Shown: positions 15,316-23,082 of the stretch, piece by piece | Position numbering within the stretch: the stretch's first letter is position 1 | How the letters are laid out: each line of letters begins with the position of its first letter | IMG/VR virus record: IMGVR_UViG_3300032676_001168 | Coordinates: 1-24,920 of that record | Origin: a virus | Reading direction: 5' to 3' (one strand) | DNA length: 24,920 nucleotides | Position numbers and translations under genes: made by a program | The notes under the pieces: generated by a model | Told to the model about the DNA's origin: nothing | Seen by the model: only the letters and a program-made list of their open reading frames with translations | Databases searched by the model: none

Positions 15316-15966
15316 CTAGAAGCCAGACATCCTGAACCTTCTTCCGCGAACCTCGCGGAAGCCGTCATCCGCAGCCGCAAGCTGGTACTGACGCTCAACT
15401 TCGGCCTGCGCAGCCTGTGCCATCTGCAAGGCGTCCGGGGTTCCAACGTGCCGGTAGGCGTACTGCTTCGCCTGTTCAAGCACCAGCATTGGATATTCCT
15501 TCGTCAGGTAATTCGAATCCGTACCACCGGACAGGTCCGCAAAATAAAGGTAGCAGTCGAGTTGGAAGGTGGTCGTTGATCCGACCTGACCCAGAGTGTT
15601 TAAACTCCAGTTCGTGCCGTCGAAGTCGATGTACGCCTTCCGGTCCGGGGCTCCAACCTGAATCTCCAGCAGCCGCATCACCTCCTGCTTGCTGTAGAGA
15701 AACCAGTTCACAAACCCCTGCGGCGTTGTCGCATCCGTTCCGCGCAGTGGATTGATTCCGCTCTGCGGCTCCTTGAACGTAGCGGGCAGGTTGACCGATC
15801 CGTTCCCTCCGGGAATCGTCAGGCTGATCGTGTTCTTCATGCCGCGCCACGACCGCCTACGCTGTAGCTCGGACAGGGCCGTGTTGACCCATGTGGTCAG
15901 AATCCCGATCTGCGTGTCCTGCTTGGTGCAGTCGAGGAGAAGGGTCCGGTATTGGTCTAAGGTCAT
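15316..15966 (-). CDS. Head-tail adaptor-like protein B
   Basis: This 216-aa protein reads MTLDQYRTLLLDCTKQDTQI, then WVNTALSELQRRRSWRGMKN, then a beta segment ending LPATFKEPQSG. It ends with a helical part rich in Gln/Ala (EQAKQYAYRHVGTPDALQMA). The helical start followed by a beta core is the pattern of connector/adaptor proteins below the portal in podoviruses. It appears paralogous to the gene upstream. An AAGGA ribosome site overlaps the end of that gene, 7 nt before the ATG. GTTTAAAC lies at 15598-15605 (W-S-L-N-T) and another site touches the stop codon. Confidence 0.65.
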   Translation of the reverse strand: MTLDQYRTLLLDCTKQDTQIGILTTWVNTALSELQRRRSWRGMKNTISLTIPGGNGSVNLPATFKEPQSGINPLRGTDATTPQGFVNWFLYSKQEVMRLLEIQVGAPDRKAYIDFDGTNWSLNTLGQVGSTTTFQLDCYLYFADLSGGTDSNYLTKEYPMLVLEQAKQYAYRHVGTPDALQMAQAAQAEVERQYQLAAADDGFREVRGRRFRMSGF

Positions 15967-15969
15967 GGG

Positions 15970-16608
15970 TTATTCCTTGTCGGGCCGGGGCGCGGCGTTC
16001 GCCGCTCCAACATCGACCCCGGTTATCCGCTGCATCTCAGTCTGCCACGCCTGCTCATGCTCCTGCCACACCGGATCGCTGATTGACTGGAAAATCAGGG
16101 AAAGCGTCTTCGACAGGATTGCGTTCGGGTAAAACGTCAGCAATGGCGTACCCTTTGTCAGGTCGGTCACCACATCCGGGTAGGCGTAGTAATAGACGAG
16201 GATCGCCCATGCCGCCGATGCCACCGCAGGAGGCAGCAAACCTAGCTGGAAGGCCGAGTTGTCCTGCGTGAATACCAAGTATGGGCTTGGAAGGAACGAA
16301 GCCGCCAGACGCTCTATTTCGCTCCTGCTGTAGACCGGGCAGGGTGCCTGCGTCCCGCTTCCGATCTTTGCAAACGACCAGAACCTCCCGTTCTGCGGCT
16401 CCTTCCAGTTCAGCGGAAGGGCAATCGTTCCCGCACCGGCTGGCAACGTCACCGTCGCCGTCGCCTTCATCTGCTCAAATGAATGCGCCGCCGCCGTGTC
16501 ACGAACCGCCCGATTGATGAAATCCGCGTAGCTCGGCGCAATATCCGGCCTGTTTACACTCGTATTCAGGATGGCGATTACGTCGTTGAAACTTTGGGGA
16601 ATTGCCAT
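15970..16608 (-). CDS. Head-tail adaptor-like protein A
   Basis: This 212-aa protein (MAIPQSFNDVIAILNTSVNR...) has helical elements with YADFINRAVRDTAAAHSFEQ and MKATATVTLPAGAGTIALPL, then NWKEPQNG. The order and wording match protein B downstream (W-x-M-K-x-T...LP-x2-x-KEPQ-x-G). I therefore read the two as tandem adaptor paralogues linking portal to tail. It is the first gene after a minus-strand terminator. The ATG lies only 5 nt after GTTTAAAC (16613-16620). No Shine-Dalgarno sequence is visible, so the start, or a very short leader, is uncertain. Confidence 0.65.
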   Translation of the reverse strand: MAIPQSFNDVIAILNTSVNRPDIAPSYADFINRAVRDTAAAHSFEQMKATATVTLPAGAGTIALPLNWKEPQNGRFWSFAKIGSGTQAPCPVYSRSEIERLAASFLPSPYLVFTQDNSAFQLGLLPPAVASAAWAILVYYYAYPDVVTDLTKGTPLLTFYPNAILSKTLSLIFQSISDPVWQEHEQAWQTEMQRITGVDVGAANAAPRPDKE

Positions 16609-16625
16609 GTTAGTTTAAACGAAAC

Positions 16626-16661
16626 GAAAAAGGCGGCGGTCCCGCACCGGGAGCCGCCGCC
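16626..16661 (-). terminator. Rho-independent terminator between capsid and tail genes
   Basis: On the minus strand GGCGGCGGCTCCCG pairs with CGGGACCGCCGCC around a 3-nt loop, with one bulged base, and is followed by TTTTTCGTTTCG. It lies downstream of the small 64-aa gene and upstream of adaptor A. It would end or attenuate transcripts coming from the capsid genes. Confidence 0.85.
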
Positions 16662-16706
16662 CAAGGACCGCGCACACCAACCTGACCGCGACGTAGAACC
16701 TGCGCG

Positions 16707-16901
16707 TCAGATGCCGTGGACGGCTCCCGGCGCGGACTTGGGGGTGTTTTCCTTGTCGATCTGGTCGATCTTCTTCGTGGGAGGCATCCCGCCGATGGTG
16801 GCGATCTGCTCCTCCGGGGTGTTGCTGGGCGAATGAACCTTGCCGCCGCTCGGACCCTTGGTGCTGCCGGGCTTGGAGGCTTCGGAATAGGACTTCTTCA
16901 T
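16707..16901 (-). CDS. Hypothetical small hydrophilic protein, 64 aa
   Basis: The protein MKKSYSEASKPGSTKGPSGG... is rich in Ser, Pro, Gly and Lys and probably disordered. It shows no family motif. It lies 13 nt after the 111-aa gene and before the terminator, in the same direction as the capsid genes. No clear ribosome site is seen. Its place after the capsid gene would suit a minor head protein, but nothing in the sequence shows that. Confidence 0.55.
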   Translation of the reverse strand: MKKSYSEASKPGSTKGPSGGKVHSPSNTPEEQIATIGGMPPTKKIDQIDKENTPKSAPGAVHGI

Positions 16902-16914
16902 GGTGGTGTGGACG

Positions 16915-17250
16915 TTATTGGATGACGATGCTGTAGCGGTCTGCTACTTTCAGAATCTGGGTTGCGATCTCAAAATCTTGGCACAGGTAGCTTTGGCCGG
17001 GAAAGACGAACTTCGTGCCGTCTTCGAAGGTTATTCGCTCCCTTGGGTTGGTGTTCTTGACGAATCGGATGGCCTTGAAGGTTTCCCTGTCGATCTTGAC
17101 CGTCGCGGATAGCGGACGCTCGATGATCGGCTCGGGTTCCACAGGTGTCTTTTTCGTCCCCTCCTTTGTGCCCGCGACACCAGTTGGCGTGTCGCGGGGT
17201 GTGTTCAAGATTTCTTCAGGGCTTCGTACTTGGCGTGACGTTTCGATCAT
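16915..17250 (-). CDS. Hypothetical protein downstream of the major capsid gene
   Basis: This 111-aa protein has a disordered first half (PEEILNTPRDTPTGVAGTKE) and a compact second half of about 62 residues (ATVKIDRETFKAIRFVKNTN... to ADRYSIVIQ). The second half alternates beta strands and could be a small barrel. It lies 42 nt after the capsid gene. A short hairpin, CCGAA/TTCGG (17253-17265), sits just before the ATG. The position would suit a capsid decoration or stabilising protein, but no family is recognised. Confidence 0.65.
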   Translation of the reverse strand: MIETSRQVRSPEEILNTPRDTPTGVAGTKEGTKKTPVEPEPIIERPLSATVKIDRETFKAIRFVKNTNPRERITFEDGTKFVFPGQSYLCQDFEIATQILKVADRYSIVIQ

Positions 17251-17292
17251 TCCCGAATGCTTCGGCTCTTGATCGTTACGTCAATCCTAAAC

Positions 17293-18513
17293 TCAGCCAG
17301 CGATGATCTTCTGGAGGCTGTTCGCGTACCCGAAGGCTTGCGCGAACTTCAGCTTCAGGCCGTACTTGGCCCGGAACTGCTCCTTGTAGGCGTCCTGTCC
17401 GGGAGTCTGGACGTTCGGCTCCAAGAACAGGGGCTCCATCACCTTCATCACGACGTTCGGCAGATCGACCACGAACATCGAGGACTGGTAGGCGGTGGAC
17501 TCCTGTAGGAGCGGGTGGAACGTCAGTTCCAGAATCCCGAACGGCGTGACGATGGTCGTGATGTTCATCCCGAACACCGTCTCGTTGTTCATGATGCGGA
17601 AGCCGCTCGCCGCGCTGTTCGCGTAGTTGCTGACCGCCGCAAAGGCATTCGGGCCGCAGAAGGCCAGCTTCGACGGGCTTCCGAACACCATGAAAGACTG
17701 GAGCCACGCGAGGAACGTGGACAGCGGGCATCCGGCGGCACCGAGGCCGTTCAGGATGTTGCTGGTGTACCCACCCTTGACGAGGGCATCACGGATGCCG
17801 CCCGTCGAGTAGATGTACGCGCCGTTCGTCGCGCCGATCAGGCGGTTGCGCCGCCCGAGCAGGAAGCTCTTCTCGATGTCGCCGGAAACCTTTTCCAGCG
17901 CGTAGATCCGGCGTTCCCGCAGCGGACCCGCCATGTCCGTCCTCAGGACCGTCCCCTTGTAGGCGTTGGTCAGGAATACCGAGGCGTTGAACGTCTCGAC
18001 GTAGTTCACCAACTCGTCCGGGGTCTCGTAGATCGAGGTCGTGGGGGCCGATCCCTCCTCCGCCGTCACCGCGATCCGCGTCCACAGGTCGCCGATCAGC
18101 ACCGCTGCCGCCGTCGTTCCCGCATGGCCGCGCTCCACGCTAACCGCCGAACTCGTCGCGTCGGCGGTCACCCGCACGAACTCTCCCGTCCGCGAGTTCT
18201 CCAGCACCGTGTTCAGGGCCAGTCCCGGCCAAACCGCATTCGCCGGGGTCCCGCCGTCGTTCCACCCAAGGGTGGTCACGCTCGCGTTATACCCCGCGTC
18301 GGAGTAATAGTCGTTGCGAACCGGATTCCGCTCAAACCAGTGGAACTCCGTCGCCTCCGCGTTTTCTTTCCTCAACATCGTCATCAACGCGAAGAGGACG
18401 GCACCGCTTCCGATCCCCTTGGCATGACGGACAGTTACGTGCTGCTGCCACTCGCCAGTGAGATCATCCGGGTCCGCGTTCTGAACGGACAGTAGGCCAG
18501 AAATTAAAGACAT
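17293..18513 (-). CDS. Major capsid protein, SU10/DUF5309-like
   Basis: This 406-aa protein has the order of the SU10-like major capsid family with an HK97 fold. It shows NPVRNDYYSDAGYN early, SVERGHAGTTAAAV then LWTRIAVTAEEGS near the first third, YVETFNASVFLTNAYKGTVL in the middle and ALEKVSGDIEKSFLLGRRNR after that. The FCGPNAFAAVSNYANSA and ILELTFHPLLQES regions lie near the C-terminal third. Length and position after a scaffold gene agree. An AGGAG ribosome site lies 9 nt before the ATG and overlaps one arm of a 12-bp inverted repeat. It is the first gene after a 206-bp gap and may have its own promoter. Confidence 0.85.
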   Translation of the reverse strand: MSLISGLLSVQNADPDDLTGEWQQHVTVRHAKGIGSGAVLFALMTMLRKENAEATEFHWFERNPVRNDYYSDAGYNASVTTLGWNDGGTPANAVWPGLALNTVLENSRTGEFVRVTADATSSAVSVERGHAGTTAAAVLIGDLWTRIAVTAEEGSAPTTSIYETPDELVNYVETFNASVFLTNAYKGTVLRTDMAGPLRERRIYALEKVSGDIEKSFLLGRRNRLIGATNGAYIYSTGGIRDALVKGGYTSNILNGLGAAGCPLSTFLAWLQSFMVFGSPSKLAFCGPNAFAAVSNYANSAASGFRIMNNETVFGMNITTIVTPFGILELTFHPLLQESTAYQSSMFVVDLPNVVMKVMEPLFLEPNVQTPGQDAYKEQFRAKYGLKLKFAQAFGYANSLQKIIAG

Positions 18514-18719
18514 GATTGGAACTCCTGTTTGGGTTTAAACTGTGCTACGATGCAGGACCCAAACAGGAATATAGTCCTTATGTCAACAACTTTCGTCCTT
18601 ACGGAAAGTTTGGGATGTAAACTATTGCGGCCTTTTAGCCTACAATAGATCGTACCGACGCTCCGAGATAACGCCTATTTCCGAATGAAACGATTCAGAA
18701 AAACGTATCCCTACAATAA
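18514..18719 (-). promoter_or_regulatory. Regulatory gap upstream of the major capsid gene
   Basis: This 206-bp AT-richer gap between scaffold and capsid genes is the longest in the late cluster. On the minus strand it holds TTGACA (18594-18589) and TATATT (18581-18576), but these are only 7 bp apart and cannot be paired as a standard sigma-70 promoter. A 6-bp hairpin, ACTTTC/GAAAGT, lies at 18580-18610 in the same area. GTTTAAAC and the long inverted repeat lie next to the capsid start. Promoter activity is likely from the layout but the exact boxes are not clear. Confidence 0.4.
18523..18568 (-). promoter_or_regulatory. Capsid-gene leader hairpin covering the ribosome site
   Basis: TCCTGTTTGGGT (18523-18534) and ACCCAAACAGGA (18557-18568) are perfect 12-bp inverted arms with a 22-nt spacer. 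In the minus-strand transcript the 3' arm ends in AGGA, the core of the capsid gene's Shine-Dalgarno sequence. Folding would therefore partly hide the ribosome site. The loop contains most of the GTTTAAAC at 18533-18540. It could also act as a DNA operator. Confidence 0.7.
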
Positions 18720-19919
18720 CTACATCAGCGATTCGATGGCCGACTTCTGGAATCCGCGATCCTTGCCACCTCCCTGCCCCGTGGGAGCGGGAACATTTCC
18801 CGCCGGGGGCTGCGGGGTGCGCCGTGCAGGCGCGGCAGCGGGTCTGGCAGCGGGTGCTGCTGGCTGTGCCTTTGCGGAAGCTGGCGCGGCGGGAGCGGCC
18901 TGACCGAATCCCTTGTCGTATTTTCGGATGTGGTTCACGGTGAGATCAACGGTCATCTTGTTGAACTCAGCCTGCGACATCTTGGCTACGGCCTCGGGGT
19001 TCTGCTTGATGAGAGCGTTCGCGTATTCTCGGACGAGATCCATGTGGGGCTCGATGTAGGGATATTCCGCAATGAGTTCCCCCTCGATGCGCTGCTCCTC
19101 GGCCTGAATGTGGACTGAGTTTAAACGGTCCACGGCTTCGATCATGGGCTTGAACTGGTTCACGATGTCCTTGCGAACTTCGATCAGTGCGCGGGCCATG
19201 TCCTTGCGGCGAACCTCCTCGAAAGCCTTGATGCCCTCGGGTCCCCCGGTGAGGATCTTGTCCATCGTCTCGTCATCGATGGGCGTGGGCTTGAGTTTCT
19301 TTGAGGCATCCTCGATCCAGTCGGATTCCTTCTTGGCAAGCTCGGAGGCGGCAGCGGCCTGCTGCTCCGGAGTCTTGTCGGAAGGCTTTGCTGCTGCGGC
19401 GGCAGCGGCGGCAGCGGCGGCGGCGGAGTCGATTTCCTCCTTGGTGGTAGCCTTGGCTTCCTTCTCGGTGAGGAGCTTCTGAAGTTCCTCGGCGGTGTAC
19501 TCCTTGTCGCCAACCTTGATCTTGGAGGGGGCTTCCGGCTCCTTCTTGGCGGCGGGCTTCGCGGGCTGCTTGGGAGCCTTGGCGGCGGGCTTTGCGGCGG
19601 GAGCCTCGGGCTTTTTGTCTGCGGGAGCCTTCTTTTCGGGCTCAACCGGGGGCTTTTCGTCGGCGGGGGGAGTGCTTGCCTTGCCCTCGTCGGGAGGCGT
19701 TTCCTCCGCGTGCTGCGTCTCCATCTTGTCCGGATCGGGGGTGCCGGGAGCCTTTTCGGGCTCGGGGGCGATGGACTCCTTGTCACCGGCCACGCCGCGC
19801 AGGGATTCGGCTAGGCTCCAGTCCTTAGGAAGGCCGAAGGCGTCTGAGACGGAGACTCCGGGGAGTCTTCCAGAATCTGCGGGAGGAGTTGCGGCAGCGG
19901 ATGGCGGCATGGTTGGCAT
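18720..19919 (-). CDS. Scaffolding protein
   Basis: This 399-aa protein is highly charged, low in complexity and largely helical or disordered. Residues 50-135 are Pro/Glu/Lys/Ala-rich. SKIKVGDKEYTAEELQKLLT is a motif frequent in phage scaffolds. A run of 13 alanines follows, then a helical region (DDETMDKILTGGPEGIKAFE..., MTVDLTVNHIRKYDKGFG), then a Pro/Ala tail with a basic end. Scaffolds fill the procapsid and are expelled before packaging. Position between portal and capsid genes supports this. GTTTAAAC at 19119-19126 encodes D-R-L-N-S. Confidence 0.85.
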   Translation of the reverse strand: MPTMPPSAAATPPADSGRLPGVSVSDAFGLPKDWSLAESLRGVAGDKESIAPEPEKAPGTPDPDKMETQHAEETPPDEGKASTPPADEKPPVEPEKKAPADKKPEAPAAKPAAKAPKQPAKPAAKKEPEAPSKIKVGDKEYTAEELQKLLTEKEAKATTKEEIDSAAAAAAAAAAAAKPSDKTPEQQAAAASELAKKESDWIEDASKKLKPTPIDDETMDKILTGGPEGIKAFEEVRRKDMARALIEVRKDIVNQFKPMIEAVDRLNSVHIQAEEQRIEGELIAEYPYIEPHMDLVREYANALIKQNPEAVAKMSQAEFNKMTVDLTVNHIRKYDKGFGQAAPAAPASAKAQPAAPAARPAAAPARRTPQPPAGNVPAPTGQGGGKDRGFQKSAIESLM

Positions 19920-19922
19920 GAG

Positions 19923-20123
19923 TTAAGGTTTCCGGTTCAAAATGCCCTTGGCTATGTTTAAACCCTCGATGACGCCTCGATTGAAATCGAAGTCGGCTTG
20001 GGTTTTCGGATCGAAATTCATCCTTCGGTCGAGGACGGTTTTCTCAAGCTGGTACTCGATGTACTTCTTGAGCGGGCTGTCGGGCATCACGCGGCAGATC
20101 TCTCGGATCTGCGAGTCGGACAT
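19923..20123 (-). CDS. Small hypothetical protein between portal and scaffold
   Basis: This 66-aa protein (MSDSQIREICRVMPDSPLKK...) is helical, with NFDPKTQADFDFNRGVIEGL near the end. I chose the ATG at 20123 because GAGG lies 8 nt upstream. The frame is open to a GTG at 20162 (79 aa) that has no ribosome site. The stop is 3 nt before the scaffold start. Codons for G-L-N carry GTTTAAAC at 19956-19963. No family is recognised. Confidence 0.65.
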   Translation of the reverse strand: MSDSQIREICRVMPDSPLKKYIEYQLEKTVLDRRMNFDPKTQADFDFNRGVIEGLNIAKGILNRKP

Positions 20124-20199
20124 TCCGGTAGCCTCGGTTGCGGTCTTGACCAAAATTGACACGCGGGAAACTTTTGAGCAAAGTCCGCTTGCGTCAATA

Positions 20200-22446
20200 C
20201 TAAACTGGCCGTGCTTCTGGAGGTGCGGCTGGCTTGATGATGGGGATCATCGGCCTGCTTCTGGGACCGCCCTGATTGGGGGGGCCGGGCCTGCGCTGGG
20301 TTGCGCTGGGAGCCCTTGGCATACCGGGCATTGGGCGAGGGGGAACCTGACCGGGAGGGACGATGGGGACCGGCGGCATACCGGGCTGCATGAGGTGGGG
20401 TTCGTGAACGTCGATCTTTCCCATGATCTGAACGCGCTCCTCCGGGGTAAGCTGCTCCCACTTGACGGCGACGTTCATGCTGGGCCGGATCTGTTCGGGC
20501 GGCTTCTGCATGGAAGCTGCCTGCTGCTGCTGGGCCTGCTGCATCGCCTGCTGGGCCTCTGCCATCTCCTGATCGCTCCAAGTATAGCTCTCGGGCTTCA
20601 TTCCGGCGATGCGGAACATATCGATGAAGACGCGCTTGGGGTTGATGTTGGTCTTGCCGGGCTGGAAAAGCTGCGGGAAGGTGGGCATCGACTCGATGAC
20701 GCGGGTGAGTGCGGCGACCCTGCGTGCGTCCGGACCCGGCAGGGTTCCGTCGTGCGGTCGGTAGTCGAACTCGCCTTGGATGACATCCGGCGTGATCGTG
20801 ATGGTGTCCTCCTGACTGCCGTCGATTTCGAGAAGGTCGGGACCCTCGATGCGCCGGATAAGCTCGCCGTCGTAGAACTGCTGGAAGTTGGCGACGATGC
20901 GCTTGGTCTGGGGGACGATTCCCTGCACGGAGAGGAGTCGGGCGATGGCAGACATCCGGCCCTGCGCCATGTGGAGCGAGCCTTGGAATGCGGTCGCGGT
21001 GGCGTCGGACTGGTTTAAACCGCCCTGCATCGACTGGGTTGCCCCGGAGGTGCTTTCGGCGAAGTTAATGAACTCCCGCATCTCGTTGATGAAGTTCGCC
21101 GTGGTGTCCACGATGGGGACCTGACGGATGATCTCGCTGATGGGAAGGTTGCCCGCCTCGGGGAGGATGGAGATGAATTTCCCCTCCTTGTCCGGGTCCT
21201 CGAAATCCTGAATGTCGATCAGGTGGCTTTTGGCGAGGAAGACGTTGCCCACGGTCCTCGTAACCGCATCCATGTGGCGGTTCTTGAGGTAGTCCACATA
21301 GTCCTGAATGTTCTTCAGGAGCATGATGTAGGACGGGGTGTATTGGTAGAAGGGTGACGGCCTCGGCTCTCCGACCGAGTACGGGAACATATCGTGCTCG
21401 TACACGGACTCATTCATGGCGAGGACTTCGCGCTCGTTGCCCATGACCACTTGGTACATCACAGGCTCGGTGCGGTCATCGATGTCGTAGTCCTTCGGAA
21501 TGATCCTTACCCAGAGTTCCACCATGCTGACAACGCCGGGATCCTTCGCGTCGTAGCGGGAATCGAGCGGGGTGTTGATGCGGGTGCGCTCGTAGGCGGT
21601 GCGGCTGACCAGTTCCATCGCCGTGCCGCCCGTGATGGTTCCGGGTGTCGGGTAGCCCAGCGACTTCGCTGGCTTCATCTTCAATTCCTTGACCGCCCTA
21701 GGGGAAATGTAGCGCGGGTCATCGACGGGCAGCTTGGAACGCTGGTCTAGGTCGTTCCACGCGACGTTGATGCGGTGGCCGCAGAAGCGGCCCTCCTGCA
21801 TCCGGTACATCGGCATATTCTGGTCGATGTAGAAATCATAGGGGCTGACCACCTCCATGCGGCAGTATCCCCCAACCCGCTTGCGGACCTTGCGAAGCTC
21901 GGTCTTGGGCTGCTGGGTTGCCGGGTCGATGACGGGCTGGCCCTCCTCGTCAACCATCGGCTCCTCGCTCCATTGCGCCTTGTAGATCGACTGGTAGCAG
22001 TCGTAGAAGATTCCCCGGTTGTAGGTCAGCGCGTTCTCGACCCAGAACCATCCAAGCTGGTAGATCCCGGCCTGCTGCTGCTCGGCGTTCCAGCAGAGCA
22101 GTTCGTTCATCGCACGCGATGCGCCCTCGTCCTTCGGAGTCCCCGGATCAACCTTGTGCGGACACTGGTCGCCAAACAAAGTCTGGGTCAGGAACGAGGT
22201 CATCGTGTGGATGTGCGTCGTTGTGACCGGCAGGACGTAGCGGCGGGGATGGCCCTTCGCCAGCTTCACATAGTCCTGCGTTGTCATCATGTTGTAGCAT
22301 TGCAGGATATCGTGAGCCACATCGTAGTCCGATGTGTAAAAGTCCAGTTGGAAGCGAGAGTTCTGCACATAGTCCGTGCAGAGTTTAAACATACGCCTGC
22401 GAAATTCTTCGTCGGCGTCTATTCTCGCTGTGAGGCTTAGTGGCAT
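20200..22446 (-). CDS. Portal protein
   Basis: This 748-aa protein has the length and wording of podovirus portals. It has a helical N-terminus (ADEEFRRRMFKLCTDYVQNS), VTTTHIHTMTSFLTQTLFGD, then a wing with NALTYNRGIFYDCYQS and KRVGGYCRMEVVSPYDFYID. The clip/stem region includes KNIQDYVDYLKNRHMDAVTR and STSGATQSMQGGLNQSDATA. The C-terminus is rich in Gln and Pro (AQQAMQQAQQQQAASM), as often seen in the barrel or tail. Portals form the dodecameric ring through which terminase drives DNA. GTTTAAAC sites lie at 21013 (G-G-L-N-Q) and 22383 (M-F-K-L). A small hairpin precedes the start. Confidence 0.9.
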   Translation of the reverse strand: MPLSLTARIDADEEFRRRMFKLCTDYVQNSRFQLDFYTSDYDVAHDILQCYNMMTTQDYVKLAKGHPRRYVLPVTTTHIHTMTSFLTQTLFGDQCPHKVDPGTPKDEGASRAMNELLCWNAEQQQAGIYQLGWFWVENALTYNRGIFYDCYQSIYKAQWSEEPMVDEEGQPVIDPATQQPKTELRKVRKRVGGYCRMEVVSPYDFYIDQNMPMYRMQEGRFCGHRINVAWNDLDQRSKLPVDDPRYISPRAVKELKMKPAKSLGYPTPGTITGGTAMELVSRTAYERTRINTPLDSRYDAKDPGVVSMVELWVRIIPKDYDIDDRTEPVMYQVVMGNEREVLAMNESVYEHDMFPYSVGEPRPSPFYQYTPSYIMLLKNIQDYVDYLKNRHMDAVTRTVGNVFLAKSHLIDIQDFEDPDKEGKFISILPEAGNLPISEIIRQVPIVDTTANFINEMREFINFAESTSGATQSMQGGLNQSDATATAFQGSLHMAQGRMSAIARLLSVQGIVPQTKRIVANFQQFYDGELIRRIEGPDLLEIDGSQEDTITITPDVIQGEFDYRPHDGTLPGPDARRVAALTRVIESMPTFPQLFQPGKTNINPKRVFIDMFRIAGMKPESYTWSDQEMAEAQQAMQQAQQQQAASMQKPPEQIRPSMNVAVKWEQLTPEERVQIMGKIDVHEPHLMQPGMPPVPIVPPGQVPPRPMPGMPRAPSATQRRPGPPNQGGPRSRPMIPIIKPAAPPEARPV

Positions 22447-22455
22447 CGTACAGCG

Positions 22456-22470
22456 GGCCGCAGAGCGGCC
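22456..22470 (-). promoter_or_regulatory. Short hairpin before the portal start
   Basis: GGCCGC and GCGGCC form a perfect 6-bp stem with a 3-nt loop in the 27-nt gap between the acidic-protein stop and the portal ATG. No T tract follows. It may tune portal translation or mRNA stability. Confidence 0.45.
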
Positions 22471-22473
22471 TTG

Positions 22474-23082
22474 TTAGTCGAGATTTGCTTCCTCGGGGGA
22501 AACAGGCTTTTTCTTGAAGCCCACACCGGTATTCTTCTTCTTTCCTCCGGAATTGGTCTTGGTGGTGCCTTGCCCCTCGTCGTTGGAAGCATTCGTCTCG
22601 GTGTCTGCCTCCTCCTTCTCGCCCTCGCTCTCCTCGTCTGCGGAGCTTTCCTCGTCGGCGTTGGCACCCTTGCCCTCGGGCTCCTCCTCGGTCCCGGACT
22701 CCTCCTCGGCATTCTCCTCATCCGGGGTTTCCTTCTCCTCGTCCTCGGGCGTCTCCTCGCTCTCGGGAGTCTCGTCCGCGCCGCCCTTGCTCTCGTCCTC
22801 GGCGGTGCAGTGGGTGCAGGAAAGGGTCATCTCGGACTTGCCCGGATTTCCCGCGTCATAGCGGTCACCGGCAGACATCGCCTTGACCACGCCGTGAATC
22901 GTGGCGGTGAACTTGTCACCCACCTTGGCGTCCTCAAGGCCGAACGCGGCGATCTGCTTGCCGACCAAATCAATCCTTGGGCAAGATTTCTGCTCGCTGG
23001 GTTTCTTTCCTGAGAAAGAAGCGGTGGGTGATATGTCCCCGTATTTTTCCTTGTCGGAAATTTCTAGCGATGTCTTTTTCAT
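22474..23082 (-). CDS. Acidic protein with N-terminal beta domain, between terL and portal
   Basis: This 202-aa protein, counted from the ATG at 23082, has a folded first half. Residues 30-90 (PRIDLVGKQIAAFGLEDAKV, then GDKFTATIHGVVKAMSAGDR) look like a small barrel of a kind often encoded near phage portal genes. A C-x2-C pair follows (SCTHC). The second half is extremely acidic (long Glu/Asp/Ser/Thr runs), then switches to a Lys-rich end (GGKKKNTGVGFKKKP). The frame extends upstream only to a TTG at 23124, which I do not favour. Function is unknown. The acidic tail could mimic DNA or bind basic head proteins. Confidence 0.7.
   Translation of the reverse strand: MKKTSLEISDKEKYGDISPTASFSGKKPSEQKSCPRIDLVGKQIAAFGLEDAKVGDKFTATIHGVVKAMSAGDRYDAGNPGKSEMTLSCTHCTAEDESKGGADETPESEETPEDEEKETPDEENAEEESGTEEEPEGKGANADEESSADEESEGEKEEADTETNASNDEGQGTTKTNSGGKKKNTGVGFKKKPVSPEEANLD

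Noticed and set aside
17515-18495. 326-codon plus-strand frame opposite the capsid gene
   Set aside because: It is an Arg-rich antisense shadow of the major capsid protein.
18576-18594. Sigma-70 promoter from TTGACA and TATATT upstream of the capsid gene
   Set aside because: The two boxes are separated by only 7 bp. A standard spacer from either box lands on poor matches.
18600-18719. tRNA gene in the capsid upstream gap
   Set aside because: No acceptor stem, T-loop (GTTCRA) or anticodon arm could be fitted. Only short hairpins are present.
19942-21018. 358-codon plus-strand frame across the portal and scaffold genes
   Set aside because: It runs antisense to two well-supported structural genes and its translation is a Leu/Gly/His-rich shadow without recognisable domains.
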